From: Bacteroidales bacterium
GTDB lineage: Bacteria; Bacteroidota; Bacteroidia; Bacteroidales; Muribaculaceae
DNA: 5,130 nucleotides
Direction of reading: 5' to 3'
NCBI GenBank assembly: GCA_009177195.1
Contig: WFMA01000231.1
Location: 2,849-7,978 of the forward strand
In this document: piece by piece, positions 1-5,130 of the stretch
Position numbering within the stretch: the first letter of the stretch is position 1
How the letters are laid out: the number at the start of each line of letters is the position of its first letter
The notes under the pieces: generated by a model
Told to the model about the DNA's origin: nothing
The model's input: only the letters and a program-made list of their open reading frames with translations
Database searches by the model: none
Program-made: the position numbers and the translations under genes

Positions 1-913
1 TCGCGCACATGTAAAGATACTTGTGAGGCTTCGAGTCGAGCACGGCGTCGAGCGTAGCGGCTGCCGCCACCCTTATCGGTCCCGGGGGGAGCCCATCGTT
101 GCGATAGGTATTGTAGGGGGAATTTACACCGAGATGCGCTCCGGTGATGCGTCGCAACGAAAAATCGCCGACGGCATATTTGACTGTCGGGTCGGCTTGG
201 AGCTTCATCCCCTTGTGTACACGGTTGAGATAAAGACGCGCCACTATGCCGCGCTCCGCGCGGTCGTTGGTTTCCTCCTCGGCGATCGATGCGACTGTCG
301 CCACCTGGACGGGTGTGAGCCCCAATGCCTTCGCCTTGGCACGGCGGTCGTCGTTCCAGAAACGGTTGCGGAAATCGGCAAGCCGGCTCACTATCTTCTC
401 GGGTGCAGCCGTCCAGTAGAATTCGTATGTGTCGGGGAGAAAAGCAGCCACATATTCCGGTCGCTTGAATCCAAGCGGAGGGAGGATGGAATCACACGCC
501 GCCATAAACGAAGCCGAATCAGTCTCGACGCACTCGGCAACCCTCGATGCGAGCTGCCCGAGAGTACGGATATTGTTGAAAGTGAGTTTCACCGGAGTCT
601 GGGCCCCGTTTTTCAACGTGCGGTAAATTTTCACCGAGCTGCTACCCGGCGCTATGCGGTAAGCTCCGTGAGCTTTTGCGACATCGCCGCCGAAAACCGA
701 CCACAACGTCGCCGCCCGCGCTCCTGCCGTGCCAAGTTCCGACTTAAGGGTAGACTTTAGCTGAGCGTCACTCTCCCCGGCATGAACGTAGATCCATCGC
801 GGCTCATCGCCCGAATATCCCGACCACAGAAACATCCTGCACGCCACGAATCCCGCAATAGCGGCAACAACAAGAACACATGCCGCCAATCCTATTATTT
901 TCTTTGCATTCAT
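1..913 (-). CDS. mltG: Endolytic murein transglycosylase MltG (YceG-like), 3' end beyond window
   Basis: MltG cleaves nascent glycan strands inside the chain and is thought to set or release glycan length during peptidoglycan synthesis, at the periplasmic face of the inner membrane. Reading the minus strand from ATG at 913 gives 304 uninterrupted residues to the window edge. Residues 2-5 are short and basic (NAKK), and 6-24 form one hydrophobic anchor. A LysM-like region is expected around 38-105. The YceG catalytic core follows: LPDTYEFYW (159-167), ASIAEEET (208-215), LQADPTVKYAVG (238-249), SPYNTYR (265-271) and GLPPGPI (274-280). E212 aligns with the catalytic Glu of E. coli MltG (E218 in ASIVEKET), and E214 is also conserved. 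The last visible residues, YLYMCA, lie in the usual C-terminal part, so about 40 residues are probably missing. The start is supported by the anchor and by a promoter just upstream. It is divergent from fbp. Confidence 0.95.
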   Translation of the reverse strand, partial: MNAKKIIGLAACVLVVAAIAGFVACRMFLWSGYSGDEPRWIYVHAGESDAQLKSTLKSELGTAGARAATLWSVFGGDVAKAHGAYRIAPGSSSVKIYRTLKNGAQTPVKLTFNNIRTLGQLASRVAECVETDSASFMAACDSILPPLGFKRPEYVAAFLPDTYEFYWTAAPEKIVSRLADFRNRFWNDDRRAKAKALGLTPVQVATVASIAEEETNDRAERGIVARLYLNRVHKGMKLQADPTVKYAVGDFSLRRITGAHLGVNSPYNTYRNDGLPPGPIRVAAAATLDAVLDSKPHKYLYMCA

Positions 914-930
914 CTGTCAAGTTTGAGAGA

Positions 931-961
931 CAAAGTTAACAAAATCTCCCCCTCGCCCCAA
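931..961 (-). promoter_or_regulatory. Bacteroidota-type promoter of mltG
   Basis: On the minus strand, TTG (961-959) is followed after exactly 20 bp by TAACTTTG (938-931). This fits the Bacteroidota housekeeping sigma consensus, a -33 TTG/TTTG and a -7 TAnnTTTG with 19-21 bp between them. The implied transcription start is near 925, so the leader before the ATG at 913 would be only about 12 nt, with no Shine-Dalgarno sequence. The match is seen directly; the transcription start is inferred. Confidence 0.7.
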
Positions 962-987
962 CAAGAGATACCATTATAATTTGTTAA
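936..987. promoter_or_regulatory. 8-bp inverted repeat linking the two divergent promoters (possible operator)
   Basis: TTAACAAA at 936-943 and its exact reverse complement TTTGTTAA at 980-987 are separated by 36 bp. The left half overlaps the -7 box of the mltG promoter and the right half contains the -33 box of the fbp promoter. A regulator binding both halves could affect both genes. The region is AT-rich, and part of the match comes from the promoter boxes themselves, so chance is a real alternative. Confidence 0.25.
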
Positions 988-1011
988 TGCAGTATAAAAC
1001 CGCTATATTTG
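980..1011 (+). promoter_or_regulatory. Bacteroidota-type promoter of fbp
   Basis: TTTG (980-983), a 20-bp spacer and TATATTTG (1004-1011) match the Bacteroidota -33/-7 consensus (TTTG, then TAnnTTTG) almost perfectly. Transcription would begin near 1017, leaving a leader of about 37 nt before the ATG at 1054. The leader has only a weak purine run (AGAAAGA near 1035) and shows no obvious riboswitch or attenuator. It probably drives fbp and, by read-through, the GH43 gene behind it. Confidence 0.8.
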
Positions 1012-1053
1012 CCATTAGAATAACCGTTCTTACCAGAAAGACGAATTTAAGAC

Positions 1054-3060
1054 ATGACTGACATAAACACCCTATACATCACTCCCGAAAAGATAGAGAG
1101 CGACAGGCGAATCCTCGAATTGCTCTCTCGGTCATTTCCCGACGTTGGCGCGGCAAGCACCGAAATAATCAATCTTGAAGCGATTCTCAATCTGCCAAAG
1201 GGCACCGAGCACTTCGTTGCCGACCTCCACGGCGAGCATGAGGCATTCCGCCACATTCTCAAAAACGCATCGGGCGACATCAAGCGAAAAGTGAACGAGC
1301 TTTATGGCAACGCGCTGCGCGAAGGGGAGATACGCGAGCTGTGCTCCCTCATCTACTATCCCGAGCAGAAACTCGAGTATATAGCCGATTCGGGCGAAAA
1401 CACCTCCGATTTCTATTACACCACTCTCCACCGGCTCGTCAGGGTGTGCCAGTCAGTTTCCTCCAAATACACCCGCTCGAAAGTGCGCAAGGCGCTACCC
1501 AAGTCATTCGCCTACATCATCGAGGAGCTGATGCACGAATCCCCGTCGGACGACGACAAGCAAGCCTATTTCAACCGCATCATCGAAACAATCATATCAA
1601 CCGGGCAAGCCGATGCGTTCATCGTCGCGCTGTGCAACGTGATCCAGCGCCTCAGCATCGACCAGCTCCACATTCTCGGCGACATATATGACCGAGGTCC
1701 CGGAGCCCACATAATCATGGATACCCTCTGCGAATACGGGAAATGGGATATACAGTGGGGCAACCACGATGCTCTGTGGATGGGGGCGGCGGCTGGAAAC
1801 GACGCATGTATCGCCAACGTGCTTCGCCTGTCGCTGCGCTACGGCAACCTCGCAACGCTCGAAGACGGCTATGGAATAAACCTCGTGCCGCTCGCCACGT
1901 TTGCAATGGAGGTCTATGGCGACGATCCGTGTGAAGGATTCGAGCCCCACTTGTCGGATGACAACCAACACTCCGAAAAGACGCGCCGACTCATAGCCAA
2001 GATGCACAAGGCGATCAGCATTCTGCAATTCAAACTCGAAGCCCAGCTCATCGACCGCCGTCCCGAATGGGGTATGGAGGACCGCAAGCTGCTCGGCAAC
2101 ATCGACTTCGATCGCAAGGTGTTCACCCTCAACGGAAAGGACTACGAGATGTGTGACACGAATTTCCCCACCGTCGACCCCGCCAATCCGTTTGCCCTGT
2201 CGCCCGAGGAGGAGGAACTCATCCACAAACTCCACCACTCTTTCCGAGTGAGCGACAAGCTGAACAAGCACATCAAGTGTCTGCTCTCTCACGGCTGCAT
2301 GTATGGCGTCTACAACTCCAACCTGCTCTTCCACGCCTCGATGCCGCTCAACGCCGACGGCACGCTGAAGGACGTGGAGATCAACGGCAAGAAATATCGA
2401 GGCAAAGAGCTGATGAAAGCGATAGGCTCCACAATGAGAGCCGCCTTCAACTATGACTCCACTCCCGAGGACAAGTCTTTCGCCCGCGACTACTACTGGT
2501 ATTTGTGGTGCGGACCCGACTCCCCGCTGTTCGACAAGTCGCGCATGGCTACCTTCGAGCGCTATTTCCTCATCGACAAGGAAACCCATCACGAGGAGAA
2601 AGGCTACTACTACAAGTTGCGCAACAATGAGGAGGTTTGCGACATGATTCTCGACGAATTTGGCGTGGAAGGCGAACACCGCCACATCATCAACGGGCAT
2701 GTACCCGTGCGACTTAACAAAGGCGAGACCCCCATACGCGCCAACGGAAAACTGATGGTGATCGACGGCGGCTTTGCCAAGGCTTATCACGAAACTACCG
2801 GAATGGCGGGATACACCCTCGTTTTCCACAGCCGCGGCTTCCAGCTCGTGAAGCACGAGCCGTTCACCTCTGCGGAGGAAGCGATCAAAAATGGCACCGA
2901 CATCGTGAGCACGACCCAGATCGTGGAACTCAGCTCAAAACGCATGAGGGTGCGCGACACCGACAAGGGCAAAATTCTCCAAGGACAAATCAAGGAGTTG
3001 ACCGAACTGCTCTACGCCTACCGCCACGGTATGATCAAAGAGCATGCCAAGCCCAATTAA
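1054..3060 (+). CDS. fbp: Class III fructose-1,6-bisphosphatase (Firmicutes/Bacteroidota type)
   Basis: It hydrolyses fructose 1,6-bisphosphate to fructose 6-phosphate plus phosphate, the committed cytosolic step of gluconeogenesis. The 668 residues match the usual length of this family (about 640-670), which has a metallophosphoesterase core and is unrelated to class I FBPases such as E. coli Fbp. Metal-site motifs appear in order: DLHGEHE (57-63), GDIYDRG (209-215), GNHDALWMG (236-244) and LLFHAS (424-429). A long family-specific insertion lies between the GNHD and FHAS motifs. NGHVPV (547-552), a likely further metal ligand, and IDGGFAKAY (570-578) follow. No key residue appears missing. 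There is no signal peptide. The ATG at 1054 fits the expected N-terminus and lies 43 nt from the -7 box. The GH43 start is 34 bp past its TAA stop. Confidence 0.97.
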   Translation: MTDINTLYITPEKIESDRRILELLSRSFPDVGAASTEIINLEAILNLPKGTEHFVADLHGEHEAFRHILKNASGDIKRKVNELYGNALREGEIRELCSLIYYPEQKLEYIADSGENTSDFYYTTLHRLVRVCQSVSSKYTRSKVRKALPKSFAYIIEELMHESPSDDDKQAYFNRIIETIISTGQADAFIVALCNVIQRLSIDQLHILGDIYDRGPGAHIIMDTLCEYGKWDIQWGNHDALWMGAAAGNDACIANVLRLSLRYGNLATLEDGYGINLVPLATFAMEVYGDDPCEGFEPHLSDDNQHSEKTRRLIAKMHKAISILQFKLEAQLIDRRPEWGMEDRKLLGNIDFDRKVFTLNGKDYEMCDTNFPTVDPANPFALSPEEEELIHKLHHSFRVSDKLNKHIKCLLSHGCMYGVYNSNLLFHASMPLNADGTLKDVEINGKKYRGKELMKAIGSTMRAAFNYDSTPEDKSFARDYYWYLWCGPDSPLFDKSRMATFERYFLIDKETHHEEKGYYYKLRNNEEVCDMILDEFGVEGEHRHIINGHVPVRLNKGETPIRANGKLMVIDGGFAKAYHETTGMAGYTLVFHSRGFQLVKHEPFTSAEEAIKNGTDIVSTTQIVELSSKRMRVRDTDKGKILQGQIKELTELLYAYRHGMIKEHAKPN

Positions 3061-3094
3061 ACCCCTGTTCATCCATCAACGCCAAACTGATACC

Positions 3095-4681
3095 ATGTCA
3101 CTCCGAGTTTTTTCAGCGGCGATCATTGCAGCCGCCTCATGCGTCACATCATTAGCGCAAGTCACCCGAGGCTACACCAATCCTGTGCTTCCCGGAATGT
3201 ATCCCGACCCGAGCGTGTGCCGTGTCGGCGACGATTATTATCTCGTCAACAGCACCTTCCAGTATTTCCCCGGCGTTCCGGTGTTCCACAGCAAGGATCT
3301 CATCCACTGGACTCAGCTGGGCAATGCGCTTGACCGCCCTTCGCAACTCCCTCTGAAAAACGCCAACGCATGGCTCGGCATCTACGCCCCCACAATCCGC
3401 CACGACAACGGCACCTACTACATGGTCACCTCCAACATCGGAAACGGCAAGGACGGCAAGACCAATTTCTTTGTCACGGCGACCGACCCGGCAGGCCCGT
3501 GGAGCGAACCGATATGGCTCGATCAAGGGGGCATCGACCCGTCATTCTATTTTGAGGACGGAAAATGCTACTTCACCTCCAATCCCGATGTAGGGATATG
3601 GCTATGTGAAATCGACCCGAAAACAGGAAAGCAGCTCACCGACTCGCACCTTATATGGGAAGGGACCGGAGGACGGCATCCCGAAGCGCCACACATTTAT
3701 AAAAAAGACGGCTATTATTACCTGATGATAGCCGAAGGCGGAACCGAAATGGGGCACATGGTCACCATCGCGCGAAGCCGCGACATCTACGGTCCCTACG
3801 AATCAAATCCCGACAATCCCATCCTCTACCATCAGCGCAAAATCACACAGTCGAGCCCAATTCAAGGCACCGGACACGCTGACCTCATCAACGCCGCCGA
3901 CGGTTCATGGTGGCTCGCATGTCTCGCTTTCCGCCCCCAAGTCAACGGGATGCACCTCACCGGACGCGAAACTTACCTCGCCCCTGTTTCGTGGAATGAA
4001 GACGGCTGGCCTGTGGTAAACGGCAACGGCACAATTTCAATTGACATGGACGTGCCCACCCTGCCCCAGACCTCAGGAAAAGACCGCAACATAGAGTATG
4101 ATTTCACTCAAATGGATTCATTCTCGCCCGAATGGCTACATCTCCGCAATCCTCATCCCGAAAATTATAGATTCACCCCTGCAGGGCTTGAGCTCACCGC
4201 CACCTCGGCAACACTGAATTCGCTTGAAAGCCCCACTTTTGCCGCCATCCGTCAGCAAGACATCGATTTCAGCGTAACGAGCCAATTCTCCCTCATCGAC
4301 GCTGCCGCCGGCACTGAAGCCGGGCTTAGTGTCTACATGGACGTGACCTCCCACTACGACGTTTTCATCCGCGCGAATGCCGATGGAACCCGTTCGCTCA
4401 TCCTTGCCTATCAGCTCCACTCCATCTCAGGAGTAAAAGCGGAAGTCCCTCTGCCCGCCAATGACTATGTGACCGTGAAAATCGACGGAAAAGATGACCG
4501 ATACACATTCTCCTACTCCACTTCCGGCACAGAGTTCACCCCCCTCGGCTCGCTCGACACTCGCTTTTTGTCGACTGAAACCGCCGGCGGCTTCACCGGC
4601 ATAACCATCGGCATGTTCGCCGCCGGAAAAGGCTCCGCCCTCTTCCGCACCTTCACCTACAACTTAATGCATAATTCATAA
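3095..4681 (+). CDS. Secreted GH43 glycosidase, beta-xylosidase/alpha-L-arabinofuranosidase-like, with C-terminal beta-sandwich
   Basis: Probably removes xylose or arabinose from the ends of plant xylan side chains or oligosaccharides, in the periplasm or at the cell surface. The 528-residue product starts with a signal peptide (R4, hydrophobic 5-18, likely cleavage after SLA at 19-21). C16 follows AAS, so a lipoprotein cannot be fully excluded. The five-bladed GH43 propeller spans about 25-320 and shows the triad: D38 in YPDPS (general base), D148 in GIDPS (pKa modulator) and E197 in HPEAP (general acid). Residues about 330-522 resemble the GH43-associated concanavalin-like domain (LRNPHPENY at 350-358, SPTFAAIRQQ at 379-388). 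An ATG at 3044 would extend the frame by 17 residues, but it overlaps fbp and would bury the signal peptide, so 3095 is preferred. The last residues, about LMHNS, and the TAA come from the adjoining repeat. No SusC/SusD pair is visible. Exact substrate is unknown. Confidence 0.93.
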   Translation: MSLRVFSAAIIAAASCVTSLAQVTRGYTNPVLPGMYPDPSVCRVGDDYYLVNSTFQYFPGVPVFHSKDLIHWTQLGNALDRPSQLPLKNANAWLGIYAPTIRHDNGTYYMVTSNIGNGKDGKTNFFVTATDPAGPWSEPIWLDQGGIDPSFYFEDGKCYFTSNPDVGIWLCEIDPKTGKQLTDSHLIWEGTGGRHPEAPHIYKKDGYYYLMIAEGGTEMGHMVTIARSRDIYGPYESNPDNPILYHQRKITQSSPIQGTGHADLINAADGSWWLACLAFRPQVNGMHLTGRETYLAPVSWNEDGWPVVNGNGTISIDMDVPTLPQTSGKDRNIEYDFTQMDSFSPEWLHLRNPHPENYRFTPAGLELTATSATLNSLESPTFAAIRQQDIDFSVTSQFSLIDAAAGTEAGLSVYMDVTSHYDVFIRANADGTRSLILAYQLHSISGVKAEVPLPANDYVTVKIDGKDDRYTFSYSTSGTEFTPLGSLDTRFLSTETAGGFTGITIGMFAAGKGSALFRTFTYNLMHNS

Positions 4682-4695
4682 TTCACAATGCATAA
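4672..4695 (+). repeat. Left inverted arm of the intergenic element (heptamer array)
   Basis: The arm matches the reverse complement of 4899-4922 at 22 of 24 positions, with differences at 4686 and 4693. Tandem 7-nt units run through and around it: TTAATGC (4664-4670), ATAATTC (4671-4677), ATAATTC (4678-4684) and ACAATGC (4685-4691), followed by an imperfect ATAAATGC. The GH43 stop codon (4679-4681) lies inside this arm. Confidence 0.85.
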
Positions 4696-4750
4696 ATGCG
4701 GACGGATAGTTCCAACAAACAAGCCTGAAAAGCTTACACCTCCGGATAAC

Positions 4751-4782
4751 CGGGTAGAGTGAGTGATAGCGAACTCTGCCCG
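4751..4782. other. Hairpin inside the repeat element, 10-bp stem
   Basis: CGGGTAGAGT (4751-4760) pairs with ACTCTGCCCG (4773-4782) around a 12-nt loop. All ten positions pair, one of them as G-U in a plus-strand RNA. A smaller competing hairpin, CCGG-ATAA-CCGG (4742-4753), overlaps its left side. There is no T-run after it, so it is not a standard terminator. It may reflect a folded RNA or a DNA structure recognised during mobilisation; the sequence alone does not say which. Confidence 0.6.
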
Positions 4783-4802
4783 ACAAAAGCCCCCTCCCAA
4801 CC

Positions 4803-4820
4803 GCACTCTGCAAAGAGTGC
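4803..4820. other. Hairpin inside the repeat element, perfect 7-bp stem with GCAA tetraloop
   Basis: GCACTCT (4803-4809) and AGAGTGC (4814-4820) pair perfectly across the tetraloop GCAA, a GNRA-type loop when read as plus-strand RNA. C-rich tracts flank it on both sides. GNRA loops are typical of folded RNAs, which makes the plus strand the likelier RNA sense, but expression is not shown. Confidence 0.6.
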
Positions 4821-4898
4821 CCCCTGAATCACTTAAGAAGAGGTCTGTAAGACCGTCAGAAAATAGCCCGGGATGGAGCGAATGCAATACATTGTGCA

Positions 4899-4922
4899 TT
4901 GTGCATTATGAATTATGAATTA
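4899..4922 (-). repeat. Right inverted arm of the intergenic element (heptamer array)
   Basis: Reverse complement of the left arm at 4672-4695 with two differences. Read on the minus strand it contains the units ATAATTC (4916-4910), ATAATGC (4909-4903), ACAATGC (4902-4896) and ACAATGT (4895-4889), preceded by further AATTC-type units out to about 4930. This arm has one or two more units than the left one, so unit number appears to vary. Its outer edge merges with the A-run that serves as U-tract of the adjacent terminator. Confidence 0.85.
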
Positions 4923-4929
4923 ATGAATT

Positions 4930-4968
4930 AAAAAAGCGAGGACCGGGTCATCAAGACCCGATCCTCGC
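4930..4968 (-). terminator. Rho-independent terminator of the right-hand minus-strand gene
   Basis: A 14-bp stem (4936-4949 with 4955-4968) has a single C-A mismatch and a 5-nt loop (4950-4954). Read on the minus strand it is followed directly by six U residues (A4935-A4930 on the plus strand). It lies 31 nt past the stop codon at 5000. No T-run follows it on the plus strand, so it should terminate leftward transcription only. The 31 bases between stop and stem show nothing further. Confidence 0.9.
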
Positions 4969-4999
4969 CGGTAAATGTGCGGTTAGGGATAAACCTCTG

Positions 5000-5130
5000 T
5001 TATTTCACCATAATCTTCTTGCTCAAGCCCTCAACATTCACGATATAAATGCCGGGAACTACGTCAAGAGCGATAAACGAATCATTGCTGATTGCCTCTC
5101 TCTTCACGAGGTTGCCGCTGATGCTGTAGA
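5000..5130 (-). CDS. C-terminal end of a probable T9SS-sorted protein, 5' part beyond window
   Basis: Only the last 42 codons and the TAA (5002-5000) are in the window. The visible residues begin YSISGNLVKR and end with LDVVPGIYIVNVEG followed by LSKKIMVK. A short G-x-L/V stretch, a P-G-I-Y-I-V strand and a basic end of the K-x-x-V-K kind are typical of the type A C-terminal sorting domain, which directs proteins through the Bacteroidota type IX secretion system to the cell surface. The cargo function cannot be inferred. The gene is convergent with the GH43 gene and has its own terminator, so it is a separate transcription unit. The frame is open from the window edge, with no sign of decay. 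Confidence 0.8.
   Translation of the reverse strand, partial: YSISGNLVKREAISNDSFIALDVVPGIYIVNVEGLSKKIMVK

Larger units (their letters stand above)
4664..4930. mobile_element. MITE-like intergenic repeat element with terminal inverted repeats and no coding content
   Basis: About 267 bp between the convergent gene ends are bounded by inverted arms of 24 bp (22 matches; 4672-4695 against 4899-4922). Each arm is built from 7-nt units such as ATAATTC and ACAATGC. The roughly 200-bp interior is richer in G+C than the arms and holds hairpins at 4751-4782, 4803-4820 and 4842-4854 (GGTC, 5-nt loop, GACC). No transposase or plausible protein is present. No clear target-site duplication is seen, so the exact ends are uncertain. 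Inverted arms, small size and structured non-coding content fit a miniature inverted-repeat transposable element or a REP/BIME-like repeat. Copy number elsewhere in the genome, which would decide this, cannot be seen from one window. Confidence 0.55.

Noticed and set aside
23..760. Plus-strand open frame of 245 codons
   Set aside because: It lies antisense to mltG, whose minus-strand translation has clear YceG motifs and catalytic residues. The plus-strand product is Arg/Cys-rich and has no recognisable domain.
782..979. Plus-strand open frame of 65 codons crossing the mltG start and promoter
   Set aside because: It overlaps the anchor segment of mltG antisense and runs through its promoter, and the product has no recognisable features.
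1597..2856. Minus-strand open frame of 419 codons inside fbp
   Set aside because: It is a long shadow of the GC-biased codon use of fbp, which has every family motif in the plus frame. The antisense product shows no domain pattern.
3044..3094. Upstream ATG extending the GH43 protein by 17 residues
   Set aside because: It overlaps the end of fbp, and the added residues would precede a complete signal peptide that begins naturally at the ATG at 3095.
3152..3526. Minus-strand open frame of 124 codons inside the GH43 gene
   Set aside because: It is antisense to the signal peptide and catalytic-domain region of a well-supported GH43 gene.
4657..4899. Minus-strand open frame of 80 codons across the repeat element
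   Set aside because: Its ends are simply translated inverted-repeat arms and its middle is translated hairpins. There is no promoter or recognisable domain, so it is most likely a spurious frame.
4664..4930. Short regular repeats considered as a CRISPR array
   Set aside because: The units are 7 nt, directly adjacent and arranged as two inverted arms. There are no spacers of uniform size and no cas genes.
4936..4968. Hairpin considered as a bidirectional terminator also serving the GH43 gene
   Set aside because: On the plus strand no T-run follows the stem (the sequence continues CGGTAAATG), so intrinsic termination is supported only for the minus strand.

Overview
The window looks like a chromosomal segment of a gut-type Bacteroidales bacterium, possibly Muribaculaceae or a relative; the family is an inference. 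The grounds are two promoters of the Bacteroidota type (TTG/TTTG, about 20 bp, TAnnTTTG), no clear Shine-Dalgarno sequences, a class III fructose-1,6-bisphosphatase, a secreted GH43 glycosidase, and a protein end resembling a type IX secretion (T9SS) sorting domain. Coding regions are moderately GC-rich and intergenic stretches are AT-rich.

Layout: (1) 1-913, minus strand: the first 304 residues of MltG, an inner-membrane lytic transglycosylase, with its C-terminus beyond the left edge. (2) 914-1053: a 140-bp divergent intergenic region with one good promoter facing each way and an 8-bp inverted repeat touching both. (3) 1054-3060, plus strand: a complete fbp, class III fructose-1,6-bisphosphatase. 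(4) 3095-4681, plus strand: a complete secreted GH43 beta-xylosidase/alpha-L-arabinofuranosidase-like enzyme, 34 bp behind fbp with no visible promoter between. (5) about 4664-4930: a non-coding, inverted-repeat-bounded element whose arms are built of 7-nt tandem units and whose interior holds short hairpins; its left arm supplies the last codons and stop of the GH43 gene. (6) 4930-4968: a strong rho-independent terminator reading leftwards. (7) 5000-5130, minus strand: the last 42 residues of a gene running off the right edge, resembling a T9SS type A sorting signal.

Working together: fbp and the glycosidase plausibly share a transcript, which would place release of pentose sugars beside a gluconeogenic enzyme; this is inferred from spacing only. 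MltG is a cell-wall housekeeping gene transcribed divergently. The right-hand gene converges on the GH43 gene, and the repeat element fills the space between their ends. I see no rRNA, tRNA, CRISPR array, transposase or defence system. Apart from the repeat element, nothing here looks like an undescribed system.
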